This document shows positions 20,831-31,712 of a DNA stretch of 64,000 nt, piece after piece; the first letter of the stretch is position 1; each line of letters opens with the position of its first letter. The position numbers and the translations under genes are program-made. The notes beneath the pieces are model-generated. The model did no database searches. It was not told where the DNA came from and saw only the letters and a list, made by a program, of their open reading frames with translations. This stretch comes from Massospora cicadina (lineage: Eukaryota > Entomophthoromycota > Entomophthoromycetes > Entomophthorales > Entomophthoraceae): NCBI GenBank assembly GCA_022478985.1, contig JAKSZP010009627.1, forward strand, positions 1 through 64,000, in the 5' to 3' direction.

Positions 20831-22320
20831 AACAAAAGAGTTCCTTAAGAACCGCTGAACCATTATGTTGGCTATGTCCTAATGATTTTGGTCAAGTCCA
20901 AAAAAGGACCTCTGAACCAATCTAGATGGTTAAGTCTTAAAAAAGTAAGACCTCTGAACCATAGAAAATTGGTGGGTCTAAGAATGCCTAGGATCCAGTT
21001 TGGGGGAGTAAAATAAAAGGATGGACCGCTGAATAAAAACAAGGCCAAGTCCCAAGGAAACAAGCATAAAAAAAAATCTGATAGAAATATTGGAAAAAAA
21101 TTAAAAAACCGTAGAGAAAACTGATATAATTTTATACTTTTTATTTTTTGTTGATTATCCTTGATGTGGGGATGATTCCGCCTATGTCACCTCTTGGGGG
21201 AGGGTGGATGTATTGCAGTAGGAGTTAATAACCCATCAAAATATATGAGATTGGATGCTAGTAAGGGCTAGACCTACACAAAACTAAGTTCGTTGAGTGG
21301 ATGCAGATCCCTGCAAGAAAGCAACTAGAGGAAGAGAAATTGAGATGTCAGAAGAAGCCAAATGCAAAACCCCAGAGCTGGGAGGGAAGTAACAGTACAA
21401 GAAGAGGCAGTTGGAAAATAACCCTGAGTAATCCTGATATGGTACTAGAGCTGGAAGATTGGTCTTGAGCATTTGCTGATGAGCTTTGTCAAGAACACCA
21501 GACATATGGTCTAGCAATGAGCTGGGATACTAGACGGGGGTTGCCTAATCATATCTCCTATCAAAGCCATCAGAGGAAGATACCAATAGGACATGCCAGA
21601 AACAAGATAGTCATGCAAGGAGCAAATGGCATACTGCAAGTGATGACTAAAAGCTTCTCAGAAGCTGAAGCAGAAAGAGCGATGGAAACCAGGATAGGCT
21701 GGAAGCTTTATGGCCCAACTTCTAAGAACTTGGTTGGCAAAGAAAAGATCACAGGCTGCGATATCCCAATCTAAGGTGTTTTCAAGATTGGAAGAATTTA
21801 GAGCTATGGATAAAACCTCGGTGACTTGGGCCCTTAATTCTGTGTAGGGAGTTCAAAATGTATGCTGTTGCCAATGGTAAGTTCAGTGGCCAAGACAGCT
21901 GGCTTGTAATATTGGCTGAGTCAGAAGAGGAACTTTGAAAGCAAGTTCTATCTGGCAAGGAATGAATGATCAAGAGCGAAGGGCATTACTTCAGGAGGTT
22001 TAATGATGATGTTAAAAGTATCTGTGAAAGGAGCTGAATTCAGAAGAGTCTCAAAATCTAACTCTGGAATCAACAACAGAGGAAGGATTGGCTGTGAGTC
22101 ATTCGAGATAATCGCTAACCTGGTTTCAGTTGGGTTGGTTGCTTTTTCCAGTAATTTCATGGAAGGTCTGGCCACAGGTACTTGACTGGGAGTATGAGTC
22201 CTGGAAGGACCATATAAGAGGTTTTGGTGTGCAGATCATCTCATCATCTGAAGAGCTGAAGATTTTGATCAGACAAACTATTGAAGAGCTGTTGGTAGTG
22301 AGACTCAGAATTTAATATAT
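20831..22320 (+). pseudogene. Element B1 extra open reading frame downstream of integrase
   Basis: A gypsy element normally ends soon after integrase; here about 2 kb intervene before the LTR. One frame is open at 21273-21774 except for a single TGA near 21447. It is hydrophilic and Lys/Glu rich (KFVEWMQIPARKQLEEEKL near the start, SEAEAERAMETRIGWKL later). After a frameshift, coding-like stretches go on to 22315 (WEYESWKDHIRGFG, SSSEELKILIRQ). I see no signal peptide, membrane span or env-like feature and recognise no family. B2 cannot be compared because it is cut off earlier. 20831-21240 is AT-rich with repeated gacctctgaacc phrases. Confidence 0.5.
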
Positions 22321-22897
22321 GAGCTGGATGAGAGGGGGAATGTCAGACTTATATGATAGTTGATATTATTCACTCTGAAATCAATTAAGCTCCAATTTTG
22401 GAGAAATTAATCACAAAATTAATGGGATAATTTCTCCAGAGAAGAATTAAGAATGATATGAGCCAAGAAGTTATAAGAAAATAACAAGGGCGTACATAAA
22501 TGAGAATTCTTAATTATGCCACAAAATGAACATCAATGGCAAGAATCTCCTGTCAAGGATGAGGAGAAAATCAGGAAATTGAGGACATCAGATCAAGAGC
22601 CCTGAATATGACAGAGGGTCATATGCCTGATGGGGGGAAAACCAGATCCTAGGATTAATATCATCACAATAAAATCGATCAGCCTGGCATGACAGAAGGT
22701 CCTGGGGACCACGCTCTTAGTAGGTGGTAGCATGGAGGAAGAGGAAGAGAGCCGCATGCCTAAGGTCATCCTGAGCAGCGTTGAGTACTGGTGATCATAC
22801 TCCACTTGAGAAAATGAAATATTTGACTGAGTGTCCAAATTGGTGTTCTCCTGCCCTGATCCTTTTCTCGCGGGAACTCTAGGCAAGAGGGGGGATG
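22321..22897 (+). other. Element B1 3' untranslated region and polypurine tract
   Basis: No coding signal seen. The last bases, aagaggggggatg (22885-22897), form the polypurine tract next to the 3' LTR start. Confidence 0.6.
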
Positions 22898-24016
22898 TGT
22901 TGTAATTTTTGCCCATATTCCCAGCCAGCTAGATTACCAGGGATCTTTAGGGTATACTTCCCTAATGTGAAGTAAATTGGAATTCAGTTGCCCCTGATTT
23001 TGGGGTAACTATGTTCAGGAGATTTTAGGATATTCGCCTGGTCATATCCATCAGGGATCAATCCGGACAAATGCTCAAGATCTTGTCAGGAAGAGTTGCT
23101 GACGAAATAGGGGCATCTAATAGTTGATTAACTATCAGGTGTACTGATTGAAATTGTTTGAGTTTCATCATCAACCAATTGGGAATTTAAGGAGTAAGTT
23201 GTGAGGCGAATGATGCTGCCTGCAACTAGTGAATTGATTAGTTGGTTCATGACCTGCCTTAATGGGTAACAAGTTTCATTACCTAAGCAGGTCGCTTGCC
23301 AAATATGGTTGGTTCACTTAGATTGAGAGGAAAACGTTAGGGACATGTTTTCTGACTATTTCCGTTTTAGGTCTTGAGGATGTAAAATTACATAATCCTA
23401 GCCAGGATGGGGAAGACCATCGCTGCTGAGATGAGGATGGGTGATTCAACAGCAACAGCTGCCGTTTCATTGAGGAAGTACCAACTGAGGATTGGGCATA
23501 AAATTCCCCACTATAATTCCCTAGAATTCACTAAAAACAATAATAATTTGCCAGATCATAATTTACCATATCACAAATTATCAGAATCCATTTGTTCTAT
23601 TCTTTCTCAGGGATATTATCACTGTGTGCAATAATTGGGAGGCTCTTTAAGATAAAGAGTAAGAATTTGAGCGGGGATCCAGAGAAGAAGCTAAATCAAA
23701 TTGGGGATTGCTGCTGATTGTGTGTCAAACCAGAGAAACTGTAAGCAGGGATCTAAGAGGAGATTAAGTTAGGCTTTACAAGAGAACAAATTTCTATTTA
23801 AGGCATCATAATTATTTTGAGAGGAAATACTGGCTTAGCGTTGGACCAAAATCTAATACTTCCATTCAACTATAGATAATAGTCACCTTACTATTATCAA
23901 ATAATTATATTAACTACTATACAACGCGGAGAATTACACAAAACCTGAACCTGTGCAAGTAATAAATTTATAGAGGTTATTGGCCAAGAATAATCAATAT
24001 CCTATAAATTTTTACA
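22898..24016 (+). repeat. 3' LTR of element B1 (1119 bp)
   Basis: Starts tgttgtaatttttgccc, ends taaatttttaca; partner of 13956-15066. It is visibly more diverged from its partner than the A1 pair, so B1 looks older than A1. Confidence 0.85.
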
Positions 24017-24021
24017 CCCGG

Positions 24022-24550
24022 CCATGGGCGCACCCAGTCTCCTACCAGACAAAGAGATGCTGATCTTCTAAGATAAATCAATTTGGGAGTGAAAAGTTGG
24101 TGGAAAAACTGAGCATGAGTCAGCTGGTTAGGACAGGATTGATCTGGCATTGTAAGGATTTTGGAAGGCTGATCTGACATAAATGAGCTGCAAACTATTC
24201 CCAACAGTGTATGAAATTGTTCAATTCACCAATTTTGTTTGCAAGCTTATAAGGCAGTGGACCCCAACAGGTTCCACTGTTGCTCCATTTTCTTTCCCTT
24301 TTCGCCTATTTGGTTTAAATAAAACTTTATTTAAACAATCCAAATTTATTTGTGAATTTTAAAGTTCTGCTAGGCATTTAATGGCAATGATTTCCAGCTT
24401 TGGAAATTTTTGGCTAGTCCTAAAAGGCTTCCTCCTGTCTTTTCCATCTGTCAATATGGACAGCTGTACCTGAGGTATTCAGTTTGGGGTTCTGGGTATT
24501 TACTCACTTTAGAGTTCTAGGATGGTCTTATTATCAGCATGCTCATGACA
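24022..24550 (+). repeat. 3' LTR of element C, second part
   Basis: Resumes ccatgggcgcacccag and matches 3077-3602, including the TATA-like ttataagg and the gttgctccatt self-priming target. Ends gctcatgaca at 24550. Confidence 0.85.
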
Positions 24551-24740
24551 CCGTTGATATGATGCTCATCCAACCATCACATGCACACCCAGAATCAACT
24601 TGGGTATATCTTGCCATTACCCATCGTTGGTCCAGGTTTTGCTTAGGTCAGGCATGCCCAACAACTTAGTCCCCTTGGCCTCATCATGCTCAGCCTTATC
24701 TAAACAAGTTTTTCCATAATTATGTCAATTTAACTATAAA
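24551..24740 (-). repeat. Family-A LTR of element A2, 5' portion
   Basis: On the minus strand this matches the first 190 bp or so of family-A LTRs: ataaggctg, a ggcc-aggcc block, aggtcaggaagg-like sequence and cgttggtccagg are in the same order as at 11718-11830. It is separated from 1902-2595 by the whole of element C. Confidence 0.75.
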
Positions 24741-26819
24741 ATTTGTTGCAAATGGTTTGACCAACCTTCAGTTTATAATTTATATTATTTTATATTCAAC
24801 TAATTATTAAATCCTGGATTCAAATCCATCTGCATAATTGGTAGGGCACGCGGCCTAGGTTTTTATATATAAATGGTCCTTTACATATTTATTATGAAGC
24901 AAATCCTTAAATCCCCGCTGATGCAATTCTCATTCCCTTATATTATAGACCACTGGCGCCATGGCTTCATTTTACTAATTGCCTCACATTTCAAATCAGC
25001 ATCAATATGATTTTTTCCCCACATTGGCATAAAATATTAGTAATAGGGTCCAATATAATTACTTTGGCCAGATGCAAGTAATTTGAGTACCTCTGATGAA
25101 ATCAGTTATTAGAGTACTGTTTTATATAAAAATGCCCTCAGATCCTATCACTCACTTTCCCAGTGTACTTGGAAGATTCTGAAAGTAGTTTACCAATTGT
25201 AAGGTTGCCTAGTAACCATGAAATGCACAAATAAGGGCTTGGTATAGAGAGCATATATGGGTGAGTTCGCCATGGGGAAAGGGGTCTTTTTGCCTTGGTA
25301 GATAGTTGAGATTTACTAGTAAATTAATAGGAGTATTTGAACCACAATTAGTACCAGATACTCTGGCAGATTTCACCCTCTGATCAATAAAACCCTCTTC
25401 TAAATAATAAGATTATTAGTTAATATCGTTGGTTATCCAGAGTATGGCTTCAAACAGTGTCTGGCGTTATTGTTCTAACAAACCTGGCTAGTTGGAAATT
25501 GACACCTAAGCGCTAGTTTCAACAACATTAATAGCAGGAGCCATGGATCTTATATACACAGGGCCTACAGGTACTACCAGCTTCCTCATTGGATTAAACC
25601 ATACATAACTAAAAGTGTTTGAGCTCCATTGATGTATTGAACAGGTTATCTTTCATGAGCCACACATAACTTTGGTAATAGTAACAAGGTTTCTGACCAT
25701 AGCAAAAAACTCTAAGAAAAATTCTCTGGGACCACAAAATAAAACCCATGTTTAGACCTGATTTATCAAAGAATAACCAGAATGTTAATTTTATGAATTA
25801 ATATTTGGTTCATAGATAGGGTTTATAGTGAAACTATGGCCTGGATAAATTTGCTTCATTAACATTTTTTATACAATAAAAATTTGGTGCTGCAAACCAA
25901 AATACATTAATCAACAGATTTTTATATATTTATGCTTTACTTTGGTGAATCTACTTCAGGTTATCTGTAGAGAAAACAGAACTTGGAAAGCAAAGGGTTC
26001 TCTACGTCCCCATTTAAAAGCAAATATATTCAATTCACTAAGCTTTGACTGAACTTTCTAGAGATGCATTGAATTTCAAAACTACTCCAGAATAACCAAA
26101 GTATCTGGCCCATCTGGAGCTCCCCATAGATGCCTAAATTACTCCTGTTATTCAATTCAAAAAAATGGTCTAAGTACATTGAGTTTTATGGTCTTACTGC
26201 AATGATATAATCACATCATTAGTATATACATCTTGTATAGCTCCAGATATGACTTATTCAACAACTGTATATCTTTTTCAATGATCTATGGCTCTGATAT
26301 TTAAGCTTTCAAGTAAAAGACCAATATGAAAGTCAGGCAACGTCTCAGAAGGTACACTATCATTCTATAAATACATATTTGATGGTCAAGGATTTTTTAT
26401 ATAAAAATAATTACGTCCTCTGGTTAACTCATAAGCTTGTCTAAGTGGAAACCAGGGAATTAAAATGGATAAGACAATGGCTTAAGGAGGCGTCATAATA
26501 CTAGATAAAAATAAATGCAATGAAATGTTCAGTTATAATTTTCATGGCTTTTTAAATTACTAAATTTGAATTGAAAGCTGTCCAGGTTGGTAATATAGAT
26601 ATGTTCTGGGTGTTTAAAGGAGTGATATAAAGCTCATGGTATTTTGTAATATGGTAGTTGTTAATACCATGATATGTGGGCCTGAGAGATTGTATATAAT
26701 GTTACTAAAATAGATAAAAACTTATGATTTATAATCTAACTGTTTAATATAAACTGAAATTTAAGATACTATATCAAAGTAAACAATTTTAATTGCTGCA
26801 TACTATCAACAAGTTTTTA
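24741..26819. other. Unassigned AT-rich region between A2 and E2
   Basis: No long reading frame and no repeat ends found. 25500-25600 gives GAMDLIYTGPTGTTSFLIGLN-like translation, vaguely like a worn gypsy protease, but I would not rely on it. A tRNA-like fragment (tctgcataattggtagggca, 24828-24847) lacks pairing arms. Probably very old repeat sequence. Confidence 0.4.
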
Positions 26820-27435
26820 TGTTTGTCAGAAAATTTTCTTCTCACTTAAGGGAGAAGAATGTTTTGGGTACAAATAATCCAAACGAATAGGAGTCCACTC
26901 CAGTACTAACTTCACTTTGGTGCTAAATTCTAAGTCAAAAACCCCTATGTTATAGACCTGAAGGGGGTACAAGGAGGATATATTTCACTAACCAAGCAAT
27001 AAATAGAAACTTCAATAAGTGGCCAAACTAAGTCTATGTTCCATGTAGCTGATTGGAGGAATTATATCAAAATGCTACCTCATAATTGCACTTCCAGTTT
27101 CAAACTTTATACCTAAATCTAAACACTGCACAAAGTAAATTTTAAGCGTTTTGATAGGTTAAAATGCCATCTAACTAATTTGAGTTTACCCCTGCTTATG
27201 GAATCTCACCTACCCCACTATTAGCCTGTAAGTGTGTTAAATACTAGGAGGCGTGAAATAATAAAGGTTCACTTTTTAACCCCCAAGCTAGTACTTGAGA
27301 AATAATAATTAAAATAAATTATTGGTATAGATATAGTAAGTGCGCCATTAATTTGGCAAATAATAAAAATTAATCCAATGTTAGATCCTACTCTAAATCA
27401 GCACCTGAGATCAAATTAAAAGCAGGTTTCCAACA
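26820..27435 (+). repeat. 5' LTR of element E2
   Basis: Starts tgtttgtcagaaaattttc, ends gtttccaaca. It matches 40232-40843 closely, for example aatttgagtttacccctgct, attagcctg-aagt and gtgc/gccattaatttggcaaat. Confidence 0.85.
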
Positions 27436-27438
27436 AAG

Positions 27439-27456
27439 TGGTGCTTACTACAGGGG
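27439..27456 (+). other. tRNA-type primer-binding site of E2
   Basis: tggtgcttactacagggg, three bases after the LTR; the same site as in B1, B2 and E1. Confidence 0.7.
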
Positions 27457-27479
27457 GCCTGTACACCACAAATTTTAAC

Positions 27480-29500
27480 CAAAATGGAGGCTGGTCAAGC
27501 AAGTATTTCTCCTCTATTTCCCTCTGAAAATAACTTAAGGATCCAAGCATTTTAACAGCAACTAGCCTGTGCCCTATCACGCCTTAAAAAGCTTGAACAA
27601 CGCCCCTCTTCCACTCCACCTGGGGCCCCCACTGATGTTCCCTTTAAACCCCATTAAGAGAAAAGTTCACCCCAGGTGAGGGTATCATTGTATCATTATT
27701 GTATGTCTTTAAATCTGCCATGGAAGGCGCTACTGAACAACAGAAAATCCAGCACATCTTCCCTCGCTTAAGTCACATGGCCCAAGAGATGGCGCTGTTG
27801 CATATTTAGTGCACTGAAAAATGATAAATACTTGACCTCTGGTAGAATATAGGAAATTCTGATCAAAGTGTGAAAATTATTAACACAAAATGAGTCTAGC
27901 TCCAAAAATAGTAATATTAAAAAACAAATTGGCTGAAAAAGTGGAGATAGCAATAATGCTGTGGACAAAATGACAAATGATTCAATAGTTAAAGAGATAC
28001 GCTCCTGAAAAGGAAATACTCATTTGAATAACGTTGAGAATGAAAATAATGATTTAGTTGTAGAATGGTGCACCAAAAAGGAAAACAATCGATATAAAAG
28101 AAAAATGGTGCCATCAAGCAACCAGGAAATTAAGTCCACAGATGGTAATGAAAATTTGGACTCCACCAAAGCTCACAGAAGCCAGGAGCTGAAGACCCTG
28201 ATACCATGGGCTCCACACACCACTGCATTGCAAATTCAGGAACTTGAGAAAGTGATTTCCCAAGAGAGAAATTTAATTAGAGACTGCACCGAAGTTCCTG
28301 AAGAAGATTCAATATTTTCCCAACCCAATATTCATTTTATTAATTAATTTATTATTTTACATCCAATGTTTTTTATTTAGTATAAAAATACTAATTTTTT
28401 CCTTAAATAAACAGTCTATCTCACAGAAACTTAAGTTTGTTCTTTATTTTTTTTTTCACTTTAACTGGAAATAAGTGAAAAGTAGTGACTGCAAGTAACC
28501 AGTATTGAGTACACTACAGTTGAAGACACTCGTTTTGAGAAGGACTCCTTGTAAGGTTAGGCTTGCAAGAAAAGAGATTGAGATAAGCTCTTTTGGGTCA
28601 AGGGAAGATTTTAACGTACACAGGATTAATTTTAAAGAAGTCACACAGTTGGCATGCAAGTGTCAAGTTTACAGCTCTCTCAGGAAGTTTAAGCTTATCT
28701 GGTTAGTGTCATATCTGTGCAACAGATTACCCCTTTCAACGCCCAAGTTCAAAATACTCAGAGTTAAGCAAGCAGAACCCAAGGCGGCGAAGGGTGCCAT
28801 ATATGGACTCCCTTACTACTTGGACGTCAGTCAAGGAAGAACTTATTCAAGGATTCAGCTCAATGCAGAGTTTAAATAGGAGGAAACAGGCATTTTTGAG
28901 CCTTAACATGAAAACAGGGGAAATAGTTGCTGTCTTTGCTGAGCAGTTTTACTTTGAAAGCCTAGCCGCTGTTAAACTCTAAAATGCTAACTCTTGATGA
29001 TGATGTTGCTGCTATTCTAACTGGCTTGGATCTTCATTCTTCCTTAGCCAGGCATATTGTCTCTATGAAGCGCAACTTCAGGAATGTTAATGACATAAAA
29101 GAGGCAGTCAAAGATGTTTCAGGGAACTACAAAGCTGAGAAGACCTTAAAGCTGTAACTAGCTCCCAAGTCTTAACCATTGATGACCTTTTAACCATCAG
29201 CCAGAGGATGGGGCTGAGGTAGACCCAATACGGCCACCTGTGCCTACTCAGCCTTTAAAATATGCTCCTTGAATGCTACTTAAAACAGACCCCCCTTCAC
29301 CCTGTAGGTCAAAGATCACCAAGTCCGCCAACAAAGTGCTCCCATACAAGCGCATTGAAGCTACAATGATTTCTCCCCAGTTAAGCTGGTAACTATGCTC
29401 CCTAGGGGTATCCCCTGCAACAGGAAGGGCACATTGTAAGCAGATTGTAAGAAGATAGGCAACCAACCTGGAGTGCCAGCCTTAGCTCCTCTCCTATGGC
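27480..29500 (+). pseudogene. Element E2 gag, interrupted by a 1-kb foreign segment
   Basis: The N-terminal part (27484-27793) aligns with E1 gag: LSRLKKLEQRP, then a KAL-x-Q-K-I-Q-HIFP-LS block. The match stops at 27793 and returns at about 28788 as YMDSLTTWTSVKEEL, LNRRKQAFLSLNMKTGE and VAVFAEQFYF, corresponding to E1 36700-36930. A worn zinc knuckle (CNRKGHIVS) lies near 29405-29440. Several stops. Confidence 0.7.
27794..28787. other. Unexplained insert in E2 gag
   Basis: About 990 bp absent from E1 gag at the same point. It holds a charged open frame on the plus strand (28009-28347, about 110 codons, Lys/Asn/Glu rich, no ATG in its first third) and a second (28505-28750). A poly-T stretch (28448-28456) and AT-rich runs lie between them. 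No LTR ends, inverted ends or clear duplication; ggcg occurs at both edges but is too short to count. Might be another retroposed sequence or host DNA. Unknown. Confidence 0.4.
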
Positions 29501-29799
29501 TCCTTTGATTTGCATGGACAACCCCTCAGATGACGAATTTGAAGGGGGTTATGAGGATGTGTGACACTATGTTTTTGGAGTCCCAGTTAAAGTAGAAATA
29601 CTGGACTGGCTAAACCATGGAGGAGTAGACAAGGATGTAATGCCCAATGGCACCTATCTTAGCCAAATCCTGAAATGCCCTGAGGTCATTGATACTGCTA
29701 GTGATTTTGACCATCTCATGGCCTGATGATCCGTCCTATCCCACAAGTTTATACACTTTGGTTCATTAAATTAACTACACTGAAACTCTAAAAAAACCT

Positions 29800-30585
29800 G
29801 CCTATACTTTTTGTCTTAAGGAGATTTTAGCTCTTCCCCATAATTTTGGTGGAACTGTCCCACAGATGAAAGTAGTTATCAACAAGGTTTGGGTTATGGT
29901 CACACTTGACACTGGCTCCCCATAAATTTAATTCTTAAAAACTCATCAAAAAGATCACGTTGCACCTGGCCTGGACTACACCCAAGAGTATAGAACGGTG
30001 GGACCTGCTAGCACTCGTGCTATTAGGGCGTACTCCTCATTTCCCCTCATATTTGGAAAGCTTATCCTGTTGGCCCCTTCTGTGGCTTTGGAGAGCAATT
30101 ATCATGGCATGCTGATTGGTACTCAATTCTTGGTTCAGTACAACGGAACCATCAATCTGAAGTAGGGTTACCTCTTCCTGATTAACTATGAGGTAACTCT
30201 GGTGCTGACCAATACAGAACCCCATAAAAAGTACTCCTGCTTTGTTGAGTACCCTTCTTATGAACTACCGTTGCACTATACCACCTCTGAGCATCATAAA
30301 AAATTATTGCCAGAGTCAGTGGACGCCTCTAAAGGAATTTCTTTTTACGCCATAGAAAAGATGTCAATTAGATCTGGGGAATAATAGGTGGTGGACACCA
30401 AGTTTACTAATAAAACCAAGAACTGCTTATTTACCTAACCATTATTGATTAAGTAAGACATCTAGAGCCCCAAGTACTTCCTGAAATACTAGATCCTGCC
30501 AACCAGCGTCCTATTAATATCCTGATGGGAAACCTTACCAAGAAAGACATGATTGTGAAAAAACATCCTTTTACATTGAGGTGCT
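29800..30585 (+). pseudogene. Element E2 protease; reverse transcriptase deleted
   Basis: VTLDTGSP (about 29896-29922) is the protease active site, Asp-Thr-Gly intact, preceded by NFGGTVPQMKVVINKVWVM as in E1. After a linker (NQRPINILMGNLTKKDM at 30498-30548, matching E1 near 35200) the sequence jumps to GAEQKVTFEMLKRL of the RNase H side (30584). The whole reverse transcriptase core with its YLDD box, present in E1 at 34206-34900, is absent. Confidence 0.75.
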
Positions 30586-30949
30586 GAACAAAAGGTCACG
30601 TTTGAAATGCTAAAGAGATTGCTTCAGAAGCGCCCCATCTTACGCCACCCTGATTATGGTAAACCCTTCATTATGTTTACAGATGCTTTTAAATATGCCG
30701 TTGGAGCCATCCTGGCCCAGTATATAAAAATGAAATGGAACATCCTGTGCCATATTTCAGCAAGATGTTATCTAAGGCTGAACACAACTACAGCGTCACT
30801 GAGAAGGAGTGCCTAGCTGTCTTATTGCCTGTGAAATACTACTGGCCCTTGTTTTATGGAACCACCTTCACTGTGGTTACTGACTACGCCTCCCTCAAAT
30901 GGTTACAAAATATGAAGGATCCTATGGGATCGCCAGCTTGTTGAGCCTT
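30586..30949 (+). pseudogene. Element E2 RNase H, first part
   Basis: Two overlapping frames give LQKRPILRHPDYGKPFIMFTDAF (first Asp), VGAILAQY, PVPYFSKMLSKAEHNYSVTEKE (Glu), CLAVLLPVKYYW and FTVVTDYASLKWLQNMKD. It is cut at 30949 by E1, with gcctt at 30945-30949 repeated at 38902-38906. Confidence 0.8.
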
Positions 30950-31700
30950 TGTGGGATCCAGCTAGTTATTGCTTGCTGGTGATGATTTCCACTGGATTCC
31001 ACAAACTAATATTTATTTTTAAAGTTAATAAAGCACTAATAAACTAAAAGATGGTTATTATATATTTTTATTAGTGGCGGCACAGGGTAAGAAAATGAAC
31101 CCTCTCGTTATCTGGAATCTTAGTATTTAAAGATATTGAGGATTGGAGGTAAATCAATGCAAAGTTTGGATTGCTTAGTAATGCCTGAATTAGGGAATAT
31201 GGGGATTTGATCTATTGGATACCTGAAGACTCGCCTCACGTTGATGGAACAGCTGATGGAATGTCAATTGCAGGTAGGATATGTCCATGAGGCAACAATT
31301 TTATAAATCTTACCCAATCATTGGGTGCGAAAATATTTTCACCTCATGGGACCCCTTCCAACCCTATGAAAGAGGCTGGTATCCGCAGTATTGTTGTACT
31401 ACATTTTCTGTAAGAGGGGGAGGGACCTCATTTTGGCTCCCCAGATTTGGCTGACAATTTGGTGCAATCTGACTGCCTAATCTCGTGGGCTTTGCCCAAG
31501 TACTAATAGAAGTGTTAACCCAATTTGAGGGGTTCTACTGGGAATTTACCAGTGTCCTTTGGCCAATATTGTCCTTATTTCAATCCAAAATGTTATTATA
31601 GTGAGATCAGACTTGTAATTGGCTAATGATATTCGATAAGCTGTGATGATTCTCGCCCAAGGCATTATTTTCATTAAGTCAAGTTGGCAATTGTCCAACA
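30950..31700 (-). repeat. 3' LTR of element E1 (751 bp)
   Basis: On the minus strand it starts tgttggacaattgccaac and ends ggatcccaca. The partner at 37262-38901, less its inserted LTR and duplication, is 755 bp. A relative stands alone at 40913-41822. The polypurine tract cgaggggagtga is at 31701-31712. Confidence 0.88.
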
Positions 31701-31712
31701 TCACTCCCCTCG

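Larger units (their letters stand above)
13956..24016 (+). mobile_element. Element B1: Ty3/gypsy retrotransposon with an extra 3' coding region
   Basis: LTRs 13956-15066 (1111 bp) and 22898-24016 (1119 bp), tRNA-type primer site, gag, protease, reverse transcriptase, RNase H, integrase, then about 2 kb of further sequence before the 3' LTR. Without the D solo LTR it is about 9.5 kb, long for a gypsy element. It is inserted in the 3' LTR of C. The duplication is worn: cctga on the left, cccgg on the right, where the intact 5' LTR of C reads cctgg. The relative B2 lies at 54549-61067. Confidence 0.85.
2596..24550 (+). mobile_element. Element C: chromovirus (Ty3/gypsy), full length but carrying two nested elements
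   Basis: 5' LTR 2596-3602, internal 3603-6588 and 12558-13479, 3' LTR 13480-13955 plus 24022-24550. Removing A1 (6589-12552), B1 (13956-24016) and their 5-bp target copies leaves about 5.9 kb, a normal chromovirus size. The two LTRs are 1007 and 1005 bp once reassembled, strong support for the reconstruction. It sits inside the LTR of A2. The expected target duplication is not visible: caatg (2591-2595) on the left against ccgtt (24551-24555) on the right, so the ends have decayed or been altered. Confidence 0.8.

Noticed and set aside
20831..22320. Envelope gene of an errantivirus-like element
   Set aside because: No signal peptide, membrane helix, cleavage site or Cys pattern seen in the extra region of B1.
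24828..24858. tRNA-like sequence (ataattggtagggcacgcgg)
   Set aside because: Looks like part of a D-arm and anticodon stem, but no acceptor or T-arm pairs can be formed; at most a tRNA-derived scrap.
25500..25640. Gypsy protease trace (TGPTGTTSFLIGLN)
   Set aside because: One short resemblance without supporting neighbours; too weak to call.
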